This document shows positions 1 to 6,377 of a stretch of DNA of 9,253 bases, piece after piece. The position numbers and the translations under genes are program-made. The notes beneath the pieces are model-generated. The model saw only the letters and a list, made by a program, of their open reading frames with translations, did no database searches and was not told where the DNA came from. The number at the start of each line of letters is the position of its first letter. The first letter of the stretch is position 1. The DNA is from an uncultured Porphyromonadaceae bacterium (GTDB lineage Bacteria; Bacteroidota; Bacteroidia; Bacteroidales; Muribaculaceae): NCBI GenBank assembly GCA_900551515.1, contig URWH01000064.1, positions 1-9,253 on the forward strand. The letters run 5' to 3'.

Positions 1-1008
1 GGGCGAGATGCCGAAGGGCTCCGAAACGGAAGGCATGATGTAGACATCGCTGGCCTTAAGCATTTCATAGACCTGCTTGCCTTTCTGGAAACCTGGGAAA
101 TGGAAGCGGTCGGCGATTCCGCGCTCGGCGGCCAGAAGGATCATCTTGTCCATCATATCGCCTGAGCCGGCCATTACGAAGCGCACGTTGTGGTTGTTTT
201 TGAGCACCTTTGCCGCTGCTTCAACAAAGTATTCCGGACCTTTCTGCATGGTGATGCGGCCGAGGAATGTGACCACTTTTTCTTTGGGCTTGTTCACTTC
301 GACGTTGAGCAGCTCGTCGCTCAGCGGGGTGACAGCGTTGTGGACGGTGGTCACCTTGGCGGGATCGATGCCGTATTTCTCGATCACGGTCTGGCGTGTG
401 AGGTTGCTGACGGTGATGATGTGGTCGGCCTGGTTCATGCCGTCCTTTTCGATGCCGAACACGGTGGGGTTGACATTGCCGCGCGAGCGGTCGAAGTCGG
501 TGGCATGCACATGGATCACGAGGGGCTTGCCGGTAACCTGTTTGGCGTGGATGCCGGCGGGATATGTGAGCCAGTCGTGGGAGTGGATGATGTCGAAGTC
601 GAGAGTGCGAGCGATGACGCCGGCGCAGATCGAGTAGTTGTTGATCTCTTCGAGGAGGTTGTCGGGATAGCGGCCGGAGAATTCGAGGCATCCGAGATCG
701 TTTGTGCGCATGTAGTTGAAGTCGGCATAGATGTTTGACCTGAGTTTGAAGTAGAGGTCGGGATCCATGTATTTGCCGATGCGCTGCTCGACGTATTCGC
801 GGCTGACGTCGCGCCAAGCTATGGGGATCTGGGAGGCACCTATAATATTAGCGAAGCTTTTGTCTTCATCGCCCCAGGGCTTTGGGATGACGAATGATAT
901 TTCCATATCGCCACATTCCCACATACCTTTTGTGAGGCCGTAGCTGGCAGTGCCAAGACCGCCGAGAATATGAGGGGGGAATTCCCACCCGAACATTAGA
1001 GCTTTCAT
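1..1008 (-). CDS. Family 4 glycosyltransferase (glycogen/alpha-glucan type), 3' end cut by the window edge
   Basis: The open frame runs from ATG at 1008 to the window edge: 336 codons with no stop, so the C-terminus is missing. It begins MKALMFGWEFPPHILGGLG; the Gly-rich loop at residues 16-19 is the acceptor/donor loop of GT-B enzymes. HSHDW lies at 142-146 and HVHATDFDR at 166-174. In LGRITMQKG, Arg251 and Lys256 match the pair that contacts the nucleotide-sugar phosphates in GT4/GT5 enzymes. SVSEPFGISP at 327-336 holds the first Glu (E330) of the E-x7-E motif; the second Glu falls outside the window. The family transfers a sugar from an NDP-sugar to a glycan in the cytoplasm. The gene starts 21 nt after the debranching-enzyme stop, so the two are probably co-transcribed, and glycogen elongation is the likely role. 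Substrate is inferred. I see no frameshift in the visible part. Confidence 0.9.
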   Translation of the reverse strand, partial: MKALMFGWEFPPHILGGLGTASYGLTKGMWECGDMEISFVIPKPWGDEDKSFANIIGASQIPIAWRDVSREYVEQRIGKYMDPDLYFKLRSNIYADFNYMRTNDLGCLEFSGRYPDNLLEEINNYSICAGVIARTLDFDIIHSHDWLTYPAGIHAKQVTGKPLVIHVHATDFDRSRGNVNPTVFGIEKDGMNQADHIITVSNLTRQTVIEKYGIDPAKVTTVHNAVTPLSDELLNVEVNKPKEKVVTFLGRITMQKGPEYFVEAAAKVLKNNHNVRFVMAGSGDMMDKMILLAAERGIADRFHFPGFQKGKQVYEMLKASDVYIMPSVSEPFGISP

Positions 1009-1029
1009 ATAGCGTGAGAGTGTGACGGA

Positions 1030-2973
1030 TTAGATGTTGAATTTCTTAAGAGTCTTGATGGTGCGAAGGATGCCGGCAACGTTAGTGGCGTGGCTGATGG
1101 CACCGCGGCCGGAGAATGGCGGGTTGCCGTCGTAGAGCTGCGAGAGGGATCCGACGCAGGCATTGGTCATTTCGTCTTCATAGCCGATGAGCATGCGGTC
1201 GATGTAGCTAACGCCGCTGAGGCCGAACACTTTGAGATAGGCGTCGGCATAGAAGCTGAAGAGCCATGGACGTGCGGGGCCGTTGTGGAGGGCCATTTCG
1301 CGTTCGTCGGGCGAGCCCAGATAGTTGGGACGATAGCCGAAGCTCTTGGGCGAGAGGGTGCGCAGGCCTTTGGGGGTGAGGAGCTCGCGTGTCACCACGT
1401 CGAGCACGCCTTTGCGCTGGCGACGGTCGAGCGGCGAATAGTCGAGGCCGATGGCCACGGCCATGTTGGGGCGCACCGACGGGTCGGCGTAGTTGTCGTT
1501 GACATAGTCGTAGAGATAGCCGTAGTCGTTGAGGAAGGTGGCGACGAAAACCGGTTTGAGGCGTTCGGCCACATCATTGGCGCGGTTGACGAGGTCGGTG
1601 TAGGCGTCTTTGCCTTCGGCGAGTTTGGCGGTGAAGACAAGAGCGTTGTACCATAAAGCGTTGAATTCGACCAACAGTCCGGTGCGCGGAACGACGGGAC
1701 GGCCGTAGAGCGAAGCGTTCATCCATGAAACCGGGGTGTCGGTGCCGACGGTGCGGATCATGCCGTCGGGCTGCACCTGCAGGTTGGGATGACGGTTGGC
1801 GAGGATGTAGTCGACTATCTCGGCGATGAGCGGCATGTATTTTTCATAGCATGCGTCGGAGCCGTAGGCTTTGGCATATTGCTGGAGTGCCCAGATGCAC
1901 CACAGTGGGATGTCGGGCAGGTCGATGCCCATGATGCGGCGGTCGGGGGCGCCGGTGATCATGAAGTTGGAGAGCGCTTTTGAGGCCGTTTCCATGATGG
2001 CTTCGTAGTCGTCGCGGTGATCGATGGAGATGGTGTTGCCGGGGAGCGCCATGAAAGTGTTGCGGGCGAGGATTTTGCCCCAGGGATAGCCGGAGAGCAT
2101 GAACATGCCGTCGGCGTCCTTGAGATAGAACTGCTTGGCGGAGTTCTTCAGGCAGTTGAAGAAGCTGGTGCGGCAAGTGCGGGTGGCGATTTCGCTTTCA
2201 TACATTTTGGCGAGAGAGCGGGGCGACACTTCCGACAGGCCGGCGGAGAAGATGATGGATTCGCCTTTCTTGATGGGGATTTCGAAATAGCCGGGCACCC
2301 AGAGGTCTTCGGTGTAGGGGACGCCACGCTCCATATCTTTCACGTATTCAAAGCCGTTGTACCAGTTGGGCTCGTAGTGCCATTCGGGTTTGTGGTTGAA
2401 CTGCATGAAGAGTGTGGGATAGCCCGGATAGAGGCAAGTGGAGATGCCGTTGGCGGTGGGGGCGCACTCGGTGTTGAGGTTGTCGTTGGCCATAACCAAC
2501 TGGTTCACTTCGCGGAAGGCGAGCATCGGGCGGAAGCGGAGAGTGGTCTGCGAGTGAGCTTCGACGAGGGTGTAGCGTATGAGGAGGCGATTTTCGTGAG
2601 AGATGAAGATCTTTTCCTTGGTGAGGATAACGCCACCCACGCGATAAGTGGTGCGGGGCACGCTTTCGCAGTCGAATTCGCGGATGTATTTGTGACCGTT
2701 AGGACTGTAGACGCCGCCTTGGTAGCGGTGGAGTCCTAAATTAAACTGAGCGCCGTGCTGAATGACCGACACGTCCATCGAAGATAGGAGGACGTGCCAG
2801 GAATTGTCCATTTCAGGTATCGGCACAACGAGAAGTCCGTGTTGCTTGCGGGTGTTGCAGTCGACCACGGATGTACAGTGATAAGCGCCCGATTGATTTG
2901 TTCGGAGCATTTCTTTCAGAAGTGATTGCTCCAAATTGATCATGAGGCTTTTATCAAATTTCAAGTAACTCAT
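1030..2973 (-). CDS. Bacteroidetes-type glycogen debranching enzyme (amylo-alpha-1,6-glucosidase family), with unusual active-site residues
   Basis: 647 residues, about the usual length for the Bacteroidetes form. The N-terminal GDE_N-type domain (about 1-250) starts with MSYLKFDKSLMINLEQSL and contains CNTRKQHGLLV at 39-49. The C-terminal (alpha/alpha)6-type GDE_C domain (about 270-645) contains SGYPWGKILARNTFMALPG (294-312), LPDIPLWCIWALQQY (352-366), LVEFNALWYNAL (434-445), HNGPARPWLFSFY (563-575) and GSLSQLYDGNPPFSGRG (608-624). The family hydrolyses alpha-1,6 branch points in glycogen, in the cytoplasm. Asp354 aligns with the presumed general acid. Two positions I recall as acidic are amides: Asn305 (ARNT in place of RD) and Gln612 (SQLYDG in place of SE-DG). 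Activity may therefore be reduced or altered. The start codon is preceded by an A-rich leader and a good promoter. The family call is secure; catalytic competence is not. Confidence 0.93.
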   Translation of the reverse strand: MSYLKFDKSLMINLEQSLLKEMLRTNQSGAYHCTSVVDCNTRKQHGLLVVPIPEMDNSWHVLLSSMDVSVIQHGAQFNLGLHRYQGGVYSPNGHKYIREFDCESVPRTTYRVGGVILTKEKIFISHENRLLIRYTLVEAHSQTTLRFRPMLAFREVNQLVMANDNLNTECAPTANGISTCLYPGYPTLFMQFNHKPEWHYEPNWYNGFEYVKDMERGVPYTEDLWVPGYFEIPIKKGESIIFSAGLSEVSPRSLAKMYESEIATRTCRTSFFNCLKNSAKQFYLKDADGMFMLSGYPWGKILARNTFMALPGNTISIDHRDDYEAIMETASKALSNFMITGAPDRRIMGIDLPDIPLWCIWALQQYAKAYGSDACYEKYMPLIAEIVDYILANRHPNLQVQPDGMIRTVGTDTPVSWMNASLYGRPVVPRTGLLVEFNALWYNALVFTAKLAEGKDAYTDLVNRANDVAERLKPVFVATFLNDYGYLYDYVNDNYADPSVRPNMAVAIGLDYSPLDRRQRKGVLDVVTRELLTPKGLRTLSPKSFGYRPNYLGSPDEREMALHNGPARPWLFSFYADAYLKVFGLSGVSYIDRMLIGYEDEMTNACVGSLSQLYDGNPPFSGRGAISHATNVAGILRTIKTLKKFNI

Positions 2974-3033
2974 GTGGTATTATGGATTTTTGGTTTTTTT
3001 CAGAGGGTACAAGAATTTGTTGTTAGAGTATGG

Positions 3034-3065
3034 CGAAAATAGTAATCTTTTGGCCGATATGCAAA
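3034..3065 (-). promoter_or_regulatory. Bacteroidetes-type promoter for the debranching-enzyme/glycosyltransferase operon
   Basis: On the minus strand, TTTG (3065-3062) is followed after 20 nt by TATTTTCG (3041-3034). This is one mismatch from the TAnnTTTG -7 consensus and has the expected spacing. Transcription would start roughly at 3025-3030, giving a leader of about 50 nt before the ATG at 2973. Two A7 tracts lie just upstream and could act as an UP-like or bent element. This is a sequence match only; no start site is known. Confidence 0.6.
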
Positions 3066-3073
3066 TTAAATCG

Positions 3074-3090
3074 AAAAAAATTGAAAAAAA
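3074..3090. repeat. Two A7 tracts in 10-bp phase (probable bent DNA / UP-like element)
   Basis: A7 runs at 3074-3080 and 3084-3090 lie exactly 10 bp apart within a repeated unit of form T(C/T)GAAAAAAA. A-tracts in helical phase curve DNA. They lie about 9-25 bp upstream of the -33 element of the debranching-enzyme promoter, where upstream promoter elements bind the RNA polymerase alpha subunit. Read on the minus strand, the same bases are T-runs that could serve a terminator. Confidence 0.45.
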
Positions 3091-3108
3091 CCGCGAATAT
3101 AGTGTCGC
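3084..3108 (-). terminator. Weak candidate intrinsic terminator after the MATE gene
   Basis: On the minus strand, GCGA (3108-3105) pairs with TCGC (3096-3093) across an 8-nt loop, with two possible flanking U-G pairs. GG and a run of seven T (3090-3084) follow. The hairpin lies about 84 nt beyond the MATE stop codon. The short stem makes it weak. It overlaps the A-tracts that may serve the next promoter. Confidence 0.25.
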
Positions 3109-3191
3109 AAGCCAGACAAACATATGGTTTGAACTGTTGAAACATGTTGCGGCGGTTGGTGAAGCGTTGGATTTATATTGCCGAGTCGCAA

Positions 3192-4604
3192 TCAGTTTTT
3201 GTTTTGTAAATCAGCCTTTCTTAATGTGTGGTCGATCTTATGGAACTCACGGGCGATCATGGCGAATGTCACGATGGTAGCCAGAGCGTCGGATACGGGG
3301 AACGACAGCCAGATCCCATCGAGACCGAATCTGTCGGTAAGGATGAGGAGTAACGGTATGAGGAAAATCACCTGTCGTGTGAGGCTGAGGAATATAGATT
3401 GCGGGATTTTGCCGATTGACTGGAAGAAATTTGTTGAAACAATCTGGAATCCAACCACGCAGAAGCATATCATGGCCAATGAAAACGCATTGGATGTGAC
3501 CTGAATGAGATTGGCGTCGGTTGTGAAGAGTCGGGCTACCAGCTGCGGGCAGAATAATCCAATGGCGGCTCCGACAGAAACCACTCCCGTACCCCACACG
3601 ACGGTGAGGAAGTATGCGCGTTTAAGCCGGTGTAAATTGCCTGCGCCGTAGTTGTAACCGACTATAGGCTGCATGCCCTGACACATTCCGACTACGGCCA
3701 TGCAGAGGAGCGAAGTGAAGGTGGTGAAGATTCCGGCAGCGGCTACGGCGTTGTCGCCGCCGTATTCATATAGATTGGTATTGATAATGATGTTGATGAA
3801 GCAACTTGCCAGATTGACGAGCGAAGGGGCAGCTCCTATGCCTATAATGTTCCATACGGTCTTTCTCTGCAGTTTCCAGCATCCGCGTCGGAAATGGAGC
3901 GTGTTTTTCCTGTTGATGAAATGCATGAGCACATAGACGGTGAAAATGCCCATCGATATGTCGGTGGCAATCGCAGCTCCTTTTATGCCCATGTCGAGTG
4001 CGAAAATAAAGATCGGGGCAAGCAGGAGGTTGCAACCGGCACCGATAAACATCGCTTTCATGGCCTTGATGGGGTAGCCTGAAGCGCGCATCACGTTATT
4101 GAGCGAGAAGCCTATGTTCATGATGAGCATTCCGGGGAGAATCCAGGCCATGAAATCGTGGGCGTAGGGCAGCGAAGCGGGGCTTGCCCCGAATGCTATG
4201 AGGATGTCATCGAGATATATGCGCATGAGGGTCAGGTAGACGCAGGCGTTGACGATGATAAGCACGAGTGAGTTGCCGAGTGTGACTTCGGCTCCGTGCT
4301 TGTCGCGGGCGCCCAGAAGGATAGATACCCTCGCGCTGGAGCCGGCGCCGATCAGCACACCGATAGCCGCAGAGATGTTCATCACGGGGAAGGTGATGGC
4401 CAGACCGGCAATGGCTTCGGGACCGACGCCCTGTCCGATGAAAATGCGGTCGATGACGTTGTAGAGCGACATCACGAGCATGCCCACTACGGCCGGAATG
4501 CTGTATTCCCACAACAATCGGCCGATCTTGCCGCTGCCAAGGCGGTTAATGTCGCCGTTAGTAGCGCTCAGGGCGTCGTCGGATGTATGCTTGGATTCGT
4601 TCAT
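3192..4604 (-). CDS. MATE family multidrug/cation efflux transporter (MepA-like)
   Basis: 470 residues, typical for a MATE transporter, with about 12 hydrophobic segments in two related halves. Family-like motifs include IPAVVGMLVMSLYNVIDRIFIG (36-57), MRASGYPIKAMKAM (172-185), NLLLAPIFIFALDMGIKGAAIAT (192-214), GMQPIVGYNYGAGN (310-323), and Q-IGKIPQSIFLSLTRQVIFLIPLL (395-419). The protein should sit in the inner membrane and export drugs or other organic compounds by Na+ or H+ antiport. The layout resembles the MepA group, but substrate and coupling ion cannot be read from the sequence. The start ATG overlaps the stop of the upstream Crp/Fnr-type gene (ATGA, 4604-4601). Translational coupling is therefore likely, and that regulator is an obvious candidate controller. 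No clear promoter lies directly in front of it. Confidence 0.94.
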   Translation of the reverse strand: MNESKHTSDDALSATNGDINRLGSGKIGRLLWEYSIPAVVGMLVMSLYNVIDRIFIGQGVGPEAIAGLAITFPVMNISAAIGVLIGAGSSARVSILLGARDKHGAEVTLGNSLVLIIVNACVYLTLMRIYLDDILIAFGASPASLPYAHDFMAWILPGMLIMNIGFSLNNVMRASGYPIKAMKAMFIGAGCNLLLAPIFIFALDMGIKGAAIATDISMGIFTVYVLMHFINRKNTLHFRRGCWKLQRKTVWNIIGIGAAPSLVNLASCFINIIINTNLYEYGGDNAVAAAGIFTTFTSLLCMAVVGMCQGMQPIVGYNYGAGNLHRLKRAYFLTVVWGTGVVSVGAAIGLFCPQLVARLFTTDANLIQVTSNAFSLAMICFCVVGFQIVSTNFFQSIGKIPQSIFLSLTRQVIFLIPLLLILTDRFGLDGIWLSFPVSDALATIVTFAMIAREFHKIDHTLRKADLQNKN

Positions 4605-5212
4605 TTTGATGCTATTTGGGATGATTGGCCGTATTTTCCGGAGCGGATGCGGTAGAGTGTCTCTTTCGTCACTCCGAGATAGGATGCTATCTGCGTGATG
4701 GTGGCGCGCTCAAGGATCTTGGGATAGCGGTTGATGAGCCAGCTGTAGCGCTCCGATGCCGAAAGCGACTGCAGGACGAGCATGCGCTCCTCGATGGTCT
4801 GATATTGTTCGAAAAGCGTTGAGATCACGTAGCTTGCCACGACGGCCATGTGCTCGTTGCCATAGGTCTGTATGAGCTTGCGGGTGTCGTCGATGGGCAT
4901 GAAAATCAGTTCGGTGTTCTCGAGAAATTCAACGGTGACGATTGCGTTGGGGTCATGGATGAGCAGTGAGAACGGCATGGTCACGAACTCATCGTCGAAT
5001 GAAAACGAGTAGGTGTGTTCGCGTCCCAGATGATGGTAGAAAGTGCGCGTCGAGCCTTTGCGGATGTAGAAGGCAAGGTTGCGCAAGGCGTGAATGCCCT
5101 CAAATTTTTCGCCGCGCCGGAAGTGACGCTCCGTCATGATGGACCGAAGCGAATTTTCCATCTCGGGGGTGATGTCGAGATATTGCCGGATATGGTCAAC
5201 GGGATGCGCCAT
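4601..5212 (-). CDS. Crp/Fnr-type transcriptional regulator
   Basis: 203 residues. The N-terminal cyclic-nucleotide-binding-like beta-roll spans about 15-115 (HFRRGEKFEGIHALRNLAFYIRKG, 30-53; FLENTELIFM, 96-105). A dimerisation helix follows at about 112-140. The C-terminal winged helix-turn-helix ATITQIASYLGVTKETLYRIR is at 170-190. The Glu and Arg-Ser/Thr of the CAP phosphate-binding cassette are not visible, so it probably does not bind cAMP; the ligand is unknown. I chose the ATG at 5212 because it overlaps the preceding stop (TAATG) and begins a normal-length domain. The longer in-frame start at 5389 would add 59 Arg/Ser-rich residues and overlap the upstream gene by about 178 nt. The MATE gene overlaps its 3' end by 4 nt, so it probably regulates that pump or its own operon. 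Confidence 0.9.
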   Translation of the reverse strand: MAHPVDHIRQYLDITPEMENSLRSIMTERHFRRGEKFEGIHALRNLAFYIRKGSTRTFYHHLGREHTYSFSFDDEFVTMPFSLLIHDPNAIVTVEFLENTELIFMPIDDTRKLIQTYGNEHMAVVASYVISTLFEQYQTIEERMLVLQSLSASERYSWLINRYPKILERATITQIASYLGVTKETLYRIRSGKYGQSSQIASK

Positions 5213-5691
5213 TAGTTTACTGAGTGAGAGGTGAGAAGATAGAGTATGGAGCAACGGACATCGTAGGGCGTGGCGTCGGCTTTTCGCGGGCGTGCCGAGA
5301 GACGGTAGTAGAATGAATTCTGTCTGTCCCACGACCGCAATGATATCTGCCGTGTGGTGGCCGGAGGGATGTCGACGGCGACGTCGCACCGGCGGCTGTG
5401 CAGGATGTTGCCGGCGGTGTCGTAATAATCGAGCTGAATACGCAGGCCGGTGATGTGACGGTCGGTGGTGTTGGTCACAAACATCGTTTCGTAGGAGGAA
5501 CGGAGGGGCTTGTCGTAGCCGCTGATCTTTATGGAGTCGGGGAGCGGCGTATGCAGGGTGTCGGCTATAATGGCCGCCTCAGCTTCCGGGGTGTCGGCAA
5601 CGCGAAGGCCACGGCGCGTAGTGCGCTGTGCCGCAGCTGAAAAAGCTAATGCAATCAGCAATAGAGCCGTGATTCGAATTGCTTTGGACAT
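5212..5691 (-). CDS. Small secreted protein with an FxLYD-like beta-sandwich domain, function unknown
   Basis: 159 residues. A signal peptide is clear (ITALLLIALAFSAAAQ, 7-22), with likely cleavage near AAA-Q. A low-complexity linker follows, then a domain at about 54-155: ISGYDKPLRSSYETMFVTNTT, LRIQLDYYDTAGNILHSR (83-100), and PPATTRQISLRSWDRQNSFYYR. The pattern of a variable bond to a partner, 'L-YYD--G-', then 'I-P--T-' resembles FxLYD domains of exported bacterial proteins, but the match is by eye. No Cys follows the signal, so it is not a lipoprotein; a periplasmic location is likely. It starts 11 nt after the upstream gene and its stop overlaps the regulator start, so it is part of the operon. 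The role is unknown. Confidence 0.82.
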   Translation of the reverse strand: MSKAIRITALLLIALAFSAAAQRTTRRGLRVADTPEAEAAIIADTLHTPLPDSIKISGYDKPLRSSYETMFVTNTTDRHITGLRIQLDYYDTAGNILHSRRCDVAVDIPPATTRQISLRSWDRQNSFYYRLSARPRKADATPYDVRCSILYLLTSHSVN

Positions 5692-5702
5692 AGGAGGCGG
5701 GG

Positions 5703-6323
5703 CTAAAGATATATCGGTTCGCGAGGCAATGGCGGCTCGGGGAAAATGCGGACACAGCCGTCGTTTTCACGGTTGTCGCGGTTGGGAGTCACGGTGTAGC
5801 GCCACAGATAGGGAAGCAGCCGCCACAGATTGACTGAGAATGCGCTTTTATGGCGTTTGAACTTGATGGAGCTGTCGTCGTCGGAGAGCAGGAGCGTGAA
5901 CTTGCGGGGGATGGTCAGTTTAGATCCGGCGGAAGAGGTGTAGATGTTGGCCTCATATTCGCCCCGGCCGGCCATCGGGGCGATAAGCCCCATGACGGTG
6001 CCGGGACGCATGGCCCGGTTGGGGGAAAACACGAGCACGATGGAGTAGAGCTGAGCCGGGGAGGCCGGAGTGTCGAATCCGTCTTGACGCGAAATGGCCA
6101 CCGTGACGCCGGTGGCGGGAAACTGCCAGATGCCTTCGATGTGGTGGAGCGGAGCCTCCGACATGGAATGAAGGAGTGAGGAATAGTCGAAGCCGGGCGT
6201 GATGCGCGATATCTTCGGCAGCCGGTCGATGAGTTTCTTTTCAGCATGCAGGGATATTGCCGCAAACAGAGAGAAAGCGGTAAACAAGATGCTCAATATC
6301 CATTTGGCGTTTTTTCCGTCCAT
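5703..6323 (-). CDS. Secreted protein of unknown family
   Basis: 206 residues. The N-terminus (WILSILFTAFSLFAAISLHA, 8-27) is a signal peptide or a single membrane anchor, with a plausible cleavage after Ala27. The mature part looks like an all-beta domain: HIEGIWQFPATGVTVAI (61-77), YSIVLVFSPNRAMRPGTVMG (93-112), YEANIYTS (123-130), and KFTLLLSDDDSSIKFKR (141-157). A basic, Trp-rich tail follows (LWRLLPYLWRYTVTPNRDN, 166-184; CVRIFPEPP, 190-198). The 'GIW' start followed by repeated beta strands suggests a lipocalin-like barrel or beta-sandwich; this is only an impression. I do not recognise the family. It lies 54 nt after the DUF3078 gene, beyond a hairpin, and 11 nt before the FxLYD-like gene. 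Confidence 0.8.
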   Translation of the reverse strand: MDGKNAKWILSILFTAFSLFAAISLHAEKKLIDRLPKISRITPGFDYSSLLHSMSEAPLHHIEGIWQFPATGVTVAISRQDGFDTPASPAQLYSIVLVFSPNRAMRPGTVMGLIAPMAGRGEYEANIYTSSAGSKLTIPRKFTLLLSDDDSSIKFKRHKSAFSVNLWRLLPYLWRYTVTPNRDNRENDGCVRIFPEPPLPREPIYL

Positions 6324-6346
6324 GCTGTCGTAAATAAATAGTCATG

Positions 6347-6366
6347 AGTGAATGGCGTCATTCACT
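6347..6366 (-). terminator. Perfect 8-bp hairpin between the DUF3078 gene and the next gene
   Basis: On the minus strand, AGTGAATG (6366-6359), loop ACGC, CATTCACT (6354-6347) form a perfect stem starting 11 nt after the DUF3078 stop codon. An AU-rich stretch with TATTTATTT follows, but there is no uninterrupted T-run. It may terminate partially, protect the upstream mRNA 3' end, or act as a DNA operator. No convincing promoter is seen in the remaining spacer, so readthrough would be needed to express the four downstream genes. Confidence 0.45.
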
Positions 6367-6377
6367 GGGGTGGGATG

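Larger units (their letters stand above)
2974..3191. other. AT-rich intergenic region between the MATE gene and the debranching-enzyme gene
   Basis: These 218 bases are clearly richer in A and T than the flanking genes. They hold the debranching-enzyme promoter (3034-3065), the phased A-tracts, a weak terminator-like hairpin, and a second perfect -7 box (TATGTTTG on the minus strand, 3124-3117) without a clear -33 partner. An imperfect 17-bp palindrome lies at 3127-3143. A plus-strand open frame crosses the region but has no recognisable protein character, and I do not call it. Confidence 0.6.

Noticed and set aside
1090..2739. Long plus-strand open frames (1090-1656 and 2017-2739) opposite the debranching enzyme
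   Set aside because: They are low-complexity translations rich in Gly, Ala, Val and Glu, antisense to a gene with clear family motifs. They reflect G+C-rich codon bias.
2972..3280. Plus-strand open frame of 102 codons through the intergenic region into the MATE gene
   Set aside because: It overlaps the MATE 3' end, has no recognisable protein features, and its first half is ordinary AT-rich promoter DNA.
5213..5389. 59-residue N-terminal extension of the Crp/Fnr-type regulator
   Set aside because: It is Arg/Ser/His-rich, overlaps the FxLYD-like gene by about 178 nt, and the TAATG junction gives a better start at 5212.
5692..5697. AGGAGG on the plus strand, a perfect Shine-Dalgarno sequence
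   Set aside because: No plausible plus-strand gene follows it. It is simply the complement of the leader of a minus-strand gene, and this phylum seldom uses such sites.
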